Part shown: piece by piece, positions 48,454 through 55,780 of the stretch
Position numbering within the stretch: position 1 is the stretch's first letter
How the letters are laid out: each line of letters starts with the position of its first letter
From: ZC4RG30 sp039932715
GTDB taxonomy: Bacteria > Pseudomonadota > Gammaproteobacteria > Steroidobacterales > Steroidobacteraceae
Length of the DNA: 64,000 bases
Assembly (NCBI GenBank): GCA_039932715.1
Contig: JBDTPN010000016.1
Span: 7,196-71,195, forward strand
Direction of reading: 5' to 3'
The notes under the pieces: model-generated
What the model was told of the DNA's origin: nothing
Databases searched by the model: none
The model's input: the letters and a program-made list of their open reading frames with translations, nothing else
Program-made: the position numbers and the translations under genes

Positions 48454-48663
48454 GCCTGCCGATAAGAAAAAAAGGCGCCACCCACCTATGCCGGTGCGAA
48501 TCGTTGCTCTCGAACCGGAGCAACAAGTGGGGCAGGTCGCCGGCAGGTAAGGCTTCCCGCTCGAGAGCGGACATGCACAATGCTGACGTAGACCCAAGCC
48601 CCGGGGTGTTTCAATTAGGGTCCGAGGTAACCCGACCCGCTTGTCGAACACGGCAGGCGGCGC
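48454..48663 (-). ncRNA. ssrS: 6S RNA (RNA polymerase regulator)
   Basis: Mimics an open promoter and sequesters sigma70 holoenzyme in stationary phase. Two stretches match E. coli 6S by eye: GTTCGACAAGCGGG (E. coli GTTCGCAAGCGGG) in the 5' arm, and GCGGGAAGCCTTA (E. coli GAGAAGCCTTA) at the start of the 3' arm. The ends close by a perfect 8-bp stem GCCTGCCG/CGGCAGGC (48658-48651 with 48461-48454). A TACAGT -10 (48675-48670) predicts a start near 48663. Placement between zapA and fau is the conserved one. Exact ends are approximate; a 7-T run near the 3' side might mark an alternative end. Confidence 0.85.
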
Positions 48664-48725
48664 GGTCACACTGTACACCGGCGGCATGGCCCGCCGGTAG
48701 TACTTGGGCAGAGCATCCCTTTAAG

Positions 48726-49040
48726 TTACAGCTCCAGCTGCCGGCCCTGCTGCAGGGTACGCTCGACGCGTTCGCGCATGTTCTTTACCCGCGCGCCCGT
48801 ATCTGTATTGTTGCGCTGCTCACGCCCGCTTGACTTGCACAGGTCGTTGGCCATGTTGAGTGCCGCCATCATCACCTGCCGCTCGGCACCGATGACTTTG
48901 CCGCCCTCGCGGATTTCACGCAGTCGCGCATTGAGATAAACCGCAGCCGCCAGCAGGTCTTCGCGTTCTTCAGGCGGACACGCGATCAGGTATTCCTTGT
49001 CGAGGATCAGGATGCTGACGGGTCCGGGGGCTGAACTCAC
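48726..49040 (-). CDS. zapA: cell division protein ZapA
   Basis: 104-aa FtsZ-binding protein that bundles protofilaments at the Z-ring. N-terminal VSILILDKEYLIACPPEEREDLLAAAVYLNARLREIREGGKVIGAERQVMMAALNMAND matches the ZapA globular domain, followed by a coiled coil. The start is GTG, overlapping the stop of the upstream coiled-coil gene (GTGA). 6S RNA lies about 60 bp downstream. Confidence 0.95.
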   Translation of the reverse strand: MSSAPGPVSILILDKEYLIACPPEEREDLLAAAVYLNARLREIREGGKVIGAERQVMMAALNMANDLCKSSGREQRNNTDTGARVKNMRERVERTLQQGRQLEL

Positions 49041-49282
49041 GTGCCGGTTTCCATGGTGCGCAGCCGGCCGATCATGGCCTCGACGCGTGCGCGAACCGCC
49101 TCATTCCTGTGCAGTAAGGCCGAGCGTTCGGTGGACAAGGTGTCTTGCCGGTTGCGCAGCGCATGATTTTCTTCGACCAGCTGGTGCACCAGTGCCAGCA
49201 GTTCACCGACGCGCTCTTCGAGCTTACGCAGCTCGGGATCGAGCGGGTTGATCTTGTTGTTTTCAGTTGTCGGGGTTGTCAT
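49037..49282 (-). CDS. coiled-coil protein upstream of zapA (TIGR02449/ZapB-like)
   Basis: 81 aa, almost entirely coiled coil (ELRKLEERVGELLALVHQLVEENHALRNRQDTLSTERSALLHRNEAVRARVEAMIGRLRTME). Small proteins of this kind precede zapA in many gammaproteobacteria (TIGR02449) and resemble ZapB; a role in Z-ring organisation is inferred from this and from translational coupling to zapA. Divergent from ygfB. Confidence 0.85.
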   Translation of the reverse strand: MTTPTTENNKINPLDPELRKLEERVGELLALVHQLVEENHALRNRQDTLSTERSALLHRNEAVRARVEAMIGRLRTMETGT

Positions 49283-49351
49283 CGCCGGCCAATAGTGCCC
49301 CGGTCACAGGAGAGGGTCAATGTGCGCGCAGGATGAGCCATGCGCTTGGGG

Positions 49352-49357
49352 CATAAT
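49352..49357 (+). promoter_or_regulatory. -10 hexamer abutting ygfB
   Basis: CATAAT followed by exactly 6 nt and the ygfB ATG, without Shine-Dalgarno. Predicted transcription start coincides with the start codon. Confidence 0.5.
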
Positions 49358-49363
49358 TGCGGC

Positions 49364-49924
49364 ATGAACGCCGAATCACGGTCATTTGACGATTTGCAGC
49401 GGGTGCTGATCCAGACCCATGCGCTGACCGATGCCGCCGAGGCGCATGGCACGCTGGTGGGCAGCCTGTGCTCCACACCTGGCTCGCTGACGGACTGGCT
49501 GGCTGACATCCTGCCCGAGGGCAAGGCCGACCCTGCCAGTGCTGCCAGCCTGCGCGAAATTTTTGAAGCCACCGCCGGTGGACTGCGCGAAGGCATGCTG
49601 GAGTTCCGTCCCCTGCTGCCTTCTGATGACGAGCCCCTGGATGATCGCACCGCAGCGCTGGGAGAATGGTGCCAGGGATTCCTCTATGGCCTGGGAGCGG
49701 GAGTCAGGCCGGATCCGGACACCCTCAAGGGCGAGGCTGCCGAAATCCTGCGTGACATCACGGAAATCACGCATGTGGGCGTCGATCCCGAAGATGGTTC
49801 CGAATCCAATGAGCAGGCCTTTGCCGAACTGGTGGAGTTCGTGCGCGTGGGCGTGCAGCTTCTATATGAACAGCTGCAGCCGCTGCGTGAGCCGGTGGTC
49901 ACCAAACGCGAGTCCCTGCATTGA
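49364..49924 (+). CDS. ygfB: YgfB/UPF0149 family protein
   Basis: 186-aa member of the UPF0149 family. Typical features: AEAHGTLVGSLCSTPGS near the N-terminus, WCQGFLYGLGAG in the middle, and the acidic C-terminal EQAFAELVEFVRVGVQLLYEQL. In Pseudomonas aeruginosa YgfB modulates AlpA-dependent antibiotic-tolerance genes; elsewhere its role is unclear. Start MNAESRSFDD is 6 nt after CATAAT. First gene of the conserved ygfB-pepP-ubiH-ubiI operon. Confidence 0.93.
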   Translation: MNAESRSFDDLQRVLIQTHALTDAAEAHGTLVGSLCSTPGSLTDWLADILPEGKADPASAASLREIFEATAGGLREGMLEFRPLLPSDDEPLDDRTAALGEWCQGFLYGLGAGVRPDPDTLKGEAAEILRDITEITHVGVDPEDGSESNEQAFAELVEFVRVGVQLLYEQLQPLREPVVTKRESLH

Positions 49925-51294
49925 TGCCGCGCACCGCCCCGGCCGGCCGCAAGATTGCGGCCAAGAAAGTGCGCGACACGCCGTCGCGCACCGGAAACGC
50001 CGAGTTCGCGCGCCGTCGCCGCCAGTTGATGCGCATCATGGGCCGCGACGCCATCGCCATCGTGCCGGCCGCGCCCGTGCGCCAGCGCAATAACGATGTG
50101 GAGCATCCCTACCGGCAGGACAGCGATTTCCAGTACCTCTCGGGCTTCGGCGAGCCCGAGGCCGTTGCAGTGCTGGTGCCGGGGCGTGCTGCCGCAGAGT
50201 ACGTGCTGTTCCTGCGCGACAAGGATCCATTGCGCGAAACCTGGGATGGCCGGCGTGCCGGACCGGCCGGTGCAGTGGAAAAGCATGCTGCCGACGACGC
50301 CTTCCCGATTTCCGACATGGACGAGATCCTGCCTGGGCTCATGGAAGGCCGCGCCCGCGTCTATTACGCCATGGGCACCCATCCGGAGTTTGACCAGCGC
50401 GTGCTGGGATGGCTGCAGGGTTTGCGTACCCAGGGGCGCCAGGGCAAACATCCACCGCAGGAGATGATTGCGCTGGACCATGTGCTGCACGACATGCGCC
50501 TTTATAAAAGCCGCGTCGAGCTCGACCTGATGCGTGAGTCGGCGCGCATCGCGGCCGCGGCGCAGCTGCGCGCCATGCGCTTCTGCCAGCCAGGCCGCCA
50601 TGAATATGAAATCGCCGCGGAGCTGATGCACGAGTATTACCGGCATAACGGCACCGCTGCCTACGAGGCCATCTGCGGTGGAGGCGCCAACTCCTGCATC
50701 CTGCATTACCGCGAGAACGATGCCCGCCTGGCCGATGGTGACCTGCTGCTGGTGGATGCCGGCTGCGAATACCAGTATTACGCCTCGGATATCACCCGTA
50801 CGTATCCGGTCAATGGACGGTTCACCCCCGCACAGCGCGAGGTCTATGAGATCGTGCTCGATGCGCAGCTGGCAGCTATTTCGAAGGTGCGGCCGGGCAA
50901 TCACTGGAACCAGCCGCACGAAGCGGCGGTGCAGGTCATTACCCACGGCCTGGTTTCCATTGGCCTGCTCAAGGGCAAGGTGTCCAAGCTGATACGTGAC
51001 GAGGCCTACAAGCGCTTTTTCATGCATCGCACCGGGCACTGGCTGGGCATGGATGTGCACGATGTGGGGGACTACAAGGTTGGCGACGAGTGGCGTGTGC
51101 TGGAGCCGGGCATGGTCATGACCGTCGAGCCGGGCATTTATATTCCCGCAGGATCGCGTGGCGTACCCCGGAAATTCTGGAACTGTGGCATTCGCATCGA
51201 AGACGACGTCGCGGTGCTGCGCGATGGCTGCGAGGTGCTGACCGACGGCGTGCCCAAGTCCCCCGACCAGATCGAAGCCGTCATGGCGGCCTGA
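49924..51294 (+). CDS. pepP: Xaa-Pro aminopeptidase P
   Basis: 456-aa M24B aminopeptidase removing N-terminal residues before proline. Ligands: the two Asp in LLVDAGCEYQYYASDITRTYP, His in HRTGHWLGMDVHDVGDY, Glu in MTVEPGIYIP and CGIRIEDDV. N-terminal creatinase-like domain with YRQDSDFQYLSGFGEPEAVAVL. About 20 basic residues precede the usual family start. ATGA overlap with ygfB. A second M24B enzyme, pepQ, is at 2039. Confidence 0.95.
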   Translation: MPRTAPAGRKIAAKKVRDTPSRTGNAEFARRRRQLMRIMGRDAIAIVPAAPVRQRNNDVEHPYRQDSDFQYLSGFGEPEAVAVLVPGRAAAEYVLFLRDKDPLRETWDGRRAGPAGAVEKHAADDAFPISDMDEILPGLMEGRARVYYAMGTHPEFDQRVLGWLQGLRTQGRQGKHPPQEMIALDHVLHDMRLYKSRVELDLMRESARIAAAAQLRAMRFCQPGRHEYEIAAELMHEYYRHNGTAAYEAICGGGANSCILHYRENDARLADGDLLLVDAGCEYQYYASDITRTYPVNGRFTPAQREVYEIVLDAQLAAISKVRPGNHWNQPHEAAVQVITHGLVSIGLLKGKVSKLIRDEAYKRFFMHRTGHWLGMDVHDVGDYKVGDEWRVLEPGMVMTVEPGIYIPAGSRGVPRKFWNCGIRIEDDVAVLRDGCEVLTDGVPKSPDQIEAVMAA

Positions 51295-51295
51295 G

Positions 51296-52555
51296 TTGGC
51301 CCCGACGTTGGCCCCAGTGTTAGATATAGCCATCGTGGGTGGTGGCATGGTGGGAGCCAGCCTGGCTGCAGCACTGCGCGGCACGGGACTCACGGTCGCA
51401 TTGATCGAGGCGCATGCGCCGGATTCCGCGGCGCAACCCAGTTTCGACGAACGCACCACGGCGTTGGGCAATGCCAGCCGGCGCATCTTCGAAGCCATTG
51501 GCTTGTGGAAGAACCTGGCCCCTGCGGCAGCGCGCATCGAACGCATCCATGTTTCCGACGCCGGTCACTTCGGGTTCGCACGACTGGACGCGCGCGAGCT
51601 GGGGCTCGAGGCCCTGGGCTTCGTGGTGCCCAATCGCGTGATCGGTCGCGAACTGTGGGCGGCGCTGCAGTCGGACCCCGCCATATCAATGCACGTGCCG
51701 GCAAAGCTCGAGAGCCTCGACGTTCAGTCCGAAGCCGCAGAGCTGACAGTGCGCACCGCACAGGGCGTGCGACGCTTGCGCGCGCGCCTGGTGGTGGCCG
51801 CCGATGGAGCGCAGTCGCTGGTGCGCGCTTCGGCCGGACTTTCGGCCACTGTGGATGACTACCAGCAGGTGGCCATCGTGGCCAGTCTGCGCACCGACCA
51901 GGCCAATGATGGCACGGCGCATGAACGTTTCACTGCAGCGGGTCCCATGGCGCTGCTGCCCTTGTGCGTAGCAGGTGGTTCGACTTCATGGCGCACCCTG
52001 GTGTGGGCAGCGCGGCCTGATGATGCCCAGCGTTTGATGACCCTGGAAGCCGCGGATTTCCTACGCCAATGGCAGAAATCATTTGGCTGGCGTGCAGGTC
52101 GGGCCTGCGAGCTGGGCAAGCGCGCGGTATATCCCCTGGCACTTTCGCGCAGCACGCGCACTACGGCGCCGCGCATCGTGCTGCTTGGCAATGCCGCGCA
52201 GTCGCTGCATCCGGTGGCGGGGCAGGGCTTCAACCTGGCACTGCGCGATGCAGCGGATCTGGCGCAACTGCTGGTCGAGGGGCGCAGTGATACCGGCGCC
52301 CCTGACCTGCTGGCCCGATTCGAAGCGGCGCGTGCCCAGGACCGCGACGGCGTCATCGCCTTCACTGACACCCTGGTCAGGGCATTCTCCAGTGACAATC
52401 CGGTGTTGACGCGGGCGCGTGCTGCCGGCCTGTTGCTGTTCGACCTGTTGCCGCCTGCCAAGCGGGCGCTGAGTCGCGTCAGCCTCGGGTTCGGGCAACG
52501 CACGCCACGACTGGCGCGCGGCGCTGGTCTTTCCGGGCCAGGGCTGCGACGGTGA
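51296..52555 (+). CDS. ubiH: 2-octaprenyl-6-methoxyphenol hydroxylase-type FAD monooxygenase
   Basis: 419-aa flavin monooxygenase of ubiquinone ring synthesis. FAD Rossmann motif DIAIVGGGMVGASLAAALRGTGLTVALIE; DERTTALGNASRRIFEAIGLW is typical of UbiH. The second FAD motif RIVLLGNAAQSLHPVAGQGFNLALRDAADLAQ is present. Start near 51296 (TTG); further TTG/GTG codons at 51308 and 51317 are alternatives. Operon position after pepP matches E. coli. Confidence 0.92.
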   Translation: MAPTLAPVLDIAIVGGGMVGASLAAALRGTGLTVALIEAHAPDSAAQPSFDERTTALGNASRRIFEAIGLWKNLAPAAARIERIHVSDAGHFGFARLDARELGLEALGFVVPNRVIGRELWAALQSDPAISMHVPAKLESLDVQSEAAELTVRTAQGVRRLRARLVVAADGAQSLVRASAGLSATVDDYQQVAIVASLRTDQANDGTAHERFTAAGPMALLPLCVAGGSTSWRTLVWAARPDDAQRLMTLEAADFLRQWQKSFGWRAGRACELGKRAVYPLALSRSTRTTAPRIVLLGNAAQSLHPVAGQGFNLALRDAADLAQLLVEGRSDTGAPDLLARFEAARAQDRDGVIAFTDTLVRAFSSDNPVLTRARAAGLLLFDLLPPAKRALSRVSLGFGQRTPRLARGAGLSGPGLRR

Positions 52556-53772
52556 GCAACCGATTGAACCCTGGCTTCGAGGTCGCGATTGTCGGCGGCG
52601 GAATTGTGGGGGCCGCACTGGCGCTGCTGCTGGTGCGCTCGGCACGGATCACGCCGCAGGACATACTGCTGCTGGAGCGCAATGCACCACTGCCGCCGCA
52701 GGCTTCGGATCCTTTTGACCTGCGCGTCTCCGCCATTTCCCCTGCCAACCGCAGCATGCTCATCGAACTGGGCGTCTGGCAGGCAATGGATGTCACGCGC
52801 ATCACTGACTATGAGCGCATGGCCATTTGGCAGGAAGTTACTCCACCAGACAGCCCCGACGTGTTGCGCTTCGATGCGGCGGAACTGGGTGAACCGGACC
52901 TGGGCAGCATTGTCGAGAACCGCGTCTTGCAGGCTGCGCTGCTGCATCGCTGTGTCCATGAAGGTGTGCAGTTGCGCCGCGAGCGCGCGCAGAACATCGC
53001 ATTCGGACCAGCGGTCGCCACTCTGGATGTGGGCACCTCGCATATCGCAGCGCAGTTGCTGGTGGGGGCAGACGGAGCCAATTCAGCCGTGCGCGAGGCT
53101 GCCGGCATCACGGTGCAGCGCCACGACTATGGGCAGCAGGCCATTGTCGCCACCGTGCGCGGAAAACGTGGGCATGCCAGCACGGCCTGGCAACGGTTTC
53201 TTTCCACCGGGCCGCTGGCATTGCTGCCACTGGCCAGCGGCGAGTGCTCGATTGTCTGGAGCATGATCGATGCGCGGGTCGAGGCATTGATGAACTGCGT
53301 ACCCGAACAGTTCAATGCGGCCCTGGACGAGGCCAGTGCCGGTGTAATCGGAGACATACAGCTGCAGGGCCAACGCGCAGTGTTCCCCCTGCGCAGCCTC
53401 AAGGCGGCGCATTACGTGATGGATCGCTGCGCGCTGGTGGGCGACGCGGCGCATGTCATCCATCCGCTGGCGGGGCAGGGGGTCAACCAGGGGCTGCAGG
53501 ACGCCGCGGCACTGGCTGCGGCAATTGCGCAGCGGCCCGCGAGGGAAAGCGTGGGGGCACGACGCGCGCTGTTGCGCTATGAGCGCGAGCGGCGTGCCGG
53601 CAATGCCTTGATGGGCAGCATGGTTGACGGTCTCGACCAGTTGTTCACCCGCGGGCCGGTGCCGGCCTGGGCGGCACGCGAGGGAATGGCGCTGGTCAAT
53701 CGCAGCGCCGTGGCCAAGCGGTTCTTCTTTACGCGAGCGGCCGGGCACGGAACCACTCGTTCTGGAAACTGA
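52552..53772 (+). CDS. ubiI: UbiI/VisC-like ubiquinone FAD monooxygenase
   Basis: 406 aa, paralogue of the preceding gene. FAD motif FEVAIVGGGIVGAALALLLV; DLRVSAISPANRSMLIELGVW; and RCALVGDAAHVIHPLAGQGVNQGLQDAAALAAAI. Operon order pepP-ubiH-visC supports UbiI (C5 hydroxylase), but UbiF/UbiM-type specificity cannot be separated by eye; because Coq7 is also present, UbiF is not needed. GTG start overlapping the ubiH stop. Confidence 0.88.
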   Translation: MSNRLNPGFEVAIVGGGIVGAALALLLVRSARITPQDILLLERNAPLPPQASDPFDLRVSAISPANRSMLIELGVWQAMDVTRITDYERMAIWQEVTPPDSPDVLRFDAAELGEPDLGSIVENRVLQAALLHRCVHEGVQLRRERAQNIAFGPAVATLDVGTSHIAAQLLVGADGANSAVREAAGITVQRHDYGQQAIVATVRGKRGHASTAWQRFLSTGPLALLPLASGECSIVWSMIDARVEALMNCVPEQFNAALDEASAGVIGDIQLQGQRAVFPLRSLKAAHYVMDRCALVGDAAHVIHPLAGQGVNQGLQDAAALAAAIAQRPARESVGARRALLRYERERRAGNALMGSMVDGLDQLFTRGPVPAWAAREGMALVNRSAVAKRFFFTRAAGHGTTRSGN

Positions 53773-53777
53773 AGGCG

Positions 53778-54116
53778 CTAGCTCGTAGGTAACTGGTCGA
53801 TCTTCGCTGCGCAGATAAGATCGTTTTCTGAAAGTCCGCCAATGGCGTGGGTGGTGTAGCGCACGCGACAATAGTCGTAACCGACTTCCAGGTCCGGATG
53901 ATGGTCCTCGATGTTGGATACGTGGGCCACCGCATTGACGAAGCTCATCGTGCGCAAGAAGTCCTTGAAACGAAATTCGCGCTGGATGGAAGTGGCATCC
54001 AGTGCCAACTGCCAGTTCTCGTCCAGGCGCTGCAGCACCTCTTCTGCTGCACCCCTGGACAGGGGTGCGATGCCCCCTTCGCAGGGAACACAGCGGCGTT
54101 GGGATAGTTCGGTCAT
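53778..54116 (-). CDS. phhB: pterin-4a-carbinolamine dehydratase
   Basis: 112-aa enzyme that recycles the tetrahydropterin cofactor after aromatic hydroxylation. The family signature is FKDFLRTMSFVNAVAHVSNIEDHHPDLEVGYDYCRVRYTTHAIGGLSENDLICAAKID, with the catalytic HH-P pattern. The N-terminus CVPCEGGIAPLSRGAAEEVL is typical. It overlaps the ispG stop by ATGA and is therefore co-transcribed with it, although no phenylalanine hydroxylase is in view. Confidence 0.94.
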   Translation of the reverse strand: MTELSQRRCVPCEGGIAPLSRGAAEEVLQRLDENWQLALDATSIQREFRFKDFLRTMSFVNAVAHVSNIEDHHPDLEVGYDYCRVRYTTHAIGGLSENDLICAAKIDQLPTS

Positions 54117-55351
54117 GTTGCCTCCTGCGGTGCCGCGCGGCGCGGATAGGTGCGCGCAATGTAGTCTTCCATCAACTGCTGGAATTCCTCGGCGATGCGC
54201 TCACCCTTGAGCGTCACGGTTTTCTGGCCATCTTCATACACTGGCGCCACAGGTCGTTCGCCAGTGCCCGGCAGACTGATGCCGATGTTGGCATGCCGGC
54301 TTTCGCCCGGACCGTTGACCACGCAACCCATCACCGCAACTGTCAGTTCTTCCACACCCACATGCGCCACGCGCCAGCGCGGCATGCTGTGGCGAATGTG
54401 CGACTGGATGCGTGAGGCCAGCTCCTGGAAATAAGTGCTGGTAGTGCGGCCACAGCCCGGACAGGCCACCACCATGGGCAGGAATGAACGTATGCCCATG
54501 GTCTGCAGGATTTCCTGCGCGACGATGACTTCCTGGGTGCGGTCACCGCCAGGATCTGGCGTGAGTGAAACGCGGATGGTGTCGCCAATGCCCTCGGCCA
54601 GCAGCACGCCGATACCCGCGGTGGACGCAACAATGCCCTTGGAGCCCATGCCCGCTTCAGTCAGGCCCAGGTGCAGCGGATAGTCGCAGCGCGCGGCCAG
54701 GTTTCTATAGACGGCCAGCAGGTCCTGCACACCACTGACTTTTGCCGAGAGGATGATGCGTTGGCGCGGCAATCCCACATCCCCTGCCAGTGCTGCGCTT
54801 TCCAGCGCCGAGCGCACAATGGCTTCGCGCATCACCTGCTGCGCGCTACCAGGCGTGGGCAACGCGCTGTTCTCATCCATCAGTCGCGCCAGCAGTTCCT
54901 GGTCGAGGCTGCCCCAGTTCACGCCAATGCGCACCGGCTTGTCGAGCTGGCAGGCGATCTCGATCATCTGGGCGAACTGCGTGTCACGTTTTGCGCCGCG
55001 GCCGACATTGCCGGGATTGATGCGGTATTTATCGAGCGCCTGCGCGCAGGCCGGATGTTCACGCAGCAGCTTGTGGCCGTTGAAATGAAAATCGCCGATC
55101 AGGGGCGCAGTAACGCCGGCGGCGTGCAGCTGGTCGCGGATGTGAGGCACTGCTGCGGCCGCTTCGCTGCTGTTGACGGTGATGCGCACCAGTTCGGAGC
55201 CCGCGCGGGCCAGATCGCGGACCTGGGCCACGGTGCCAGCCACGTCTGCCGTATCGGTGTTGGTCATGGATTGCACTGCGATCGGCGCGGCGCTGCCGAT
55301 ACGGATGTCTCCAACCTGCGCCAGCAGGGTCTCGCGACGCTGGAATGTCAT
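54113..55351 (-). CDS. ispG: 4-hydroxy-3-methylbut-2-enyl-diphosphate synthase
   Basis: 412-aa [4Fe-4S] enzyme making HMBPP in the MEP isoprenoid pathway. The TIM-barrel half has QSMTNTDTADVAGTVAQV and FHFNGHKLL. The C-terminal cluster cysteines are in ACPGCGRTT and VMGCVVNGPGE, with the catalytic Glu nearby. Start MTFQRRETLLAQVG; the open frame upstream overlaps dgkA and is rejected. TACAAT lies exactly 6 nt before the ATG. Confidence 0.96.
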   Translation of the reverse strand: MTFQRRETLLAQVGDIRIGSAAPIAVQSMTNTDTADVAGTVAQVRDLARAGSELVRITVNSSEAAAAVPHIRDQLHAAGVTAPLIGDFHFNGHKLLREHPACAQALDKYRINPGNVGRGAKRDTQFAQMIEIACQLDKPVRIGVNWGSLDQELLARLMDENSALPTPGSAQQVMREAIVRSALESAALAGDVGLPRQRIILSAKVSGVQDLLAVYRNLAARCDYPLHLGLTEAGMGSKGIVASTAGIGVLLAEGIGDTIRVSLTPDPGGDRTQEVIVAQEILQTMGIRSFLPMVVACPGCGRTTSTYFQELASRIQSHIRHSMPRWRVAHVGVEELTVAVMGCVVNGPGESRHANIGISLPGTGERPVAPVYEDGQKTVTLKGERIAEEFQQLMEDYIARTYPRRAAPQEAT

Positions 55352-55357
55352 GGGCCT

Positions 55358-55363
55358 ATTGTA
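55358..55363 (-). promoter_or_regulatory. -10 hexamer abutting ispG
   Basis: TACAAT on the minus strand, 6 nt before the ATG; no Shine-Dalgarno. Predicted leaderless ispG-phhB transcript. Confidence 0.5.
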
Positions 55364-55408
55364 AGGTGCCACACCGGTCCCGCAGCGGCTTGTTAAACTG
55401 CCGGCAGC

Positions 55409-55771
55409 ATGTCGAGACCAAAATTTTCCGGTGCCACACGGGCGTTCCGGGCGCTGGGAGCAAGCTTTCGTGGCCTTCAGGGGGCCATCCGCGAAGAGGC
55501 CGCATTTCGCACGGAACTCGCCCTGTCTGTGCCGGTCATTGCCATGGGCCTGTGGCTTGGGCGCAATGGCGTCGAGCGCGCGCTGCTTGTAGGACCGATG
55601 TTCATCGTCCTTGTGGTGGAACTTGCCAACAGCGCCATTGAGGCCACTGTCGACCGCATTGGCTACGAACATCACGAGTTGTCAGGGCTGGCCAAGGATC
55701 TGGGTTCGGCCGCGGTGTTCTGTGCATTCCTGCTGCTGGGCGTGACCTGGTTGCTGGTGCTCTGGAAATAA
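55409..55771 (+). CDS. dgkA: diacylglycerol kinase
   Basis: 120-aa inner-membrane kinase that recycles diacylglycerol from osmoregulated glucan or LPS modification (E. coli 122 aa). Three transmembrane helices. Conserved ALGASFRGLQGAIREEAAFRTEL and the signature VELANSAIEATVDRIGYEHHELSGLAKDLGSAAV, including E-N/A-N-S-A-I-E. A TAAACT lies 9 nt before the ATG. The Nma111-like gene follows by 9 bp. Confidence 0.96.
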   Translation: MSRPKFSGATRAFRALGASFRGLQGAIREEAAFRTELALSVPVIAMGLWLGRNGVERALLVGPMFIVLVVELANSAIEATVDRIGYEHHELSGLAKDLGSAAVFCAFLLLGVTWLLVLWK

Positions 55772-55780
55772 AGGATCAAG

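Noticed and set aside
48451..48687. N-terminal extension of Fau
   Set aside because: The stretch is 6S RNA by two matched sequence blocks, a closing stem and gene position.
55352..55675. Extension of ispG upstream of MTFQRRET
   Set aside because: Antisense to dgkA and not conserved in IspG proteins.
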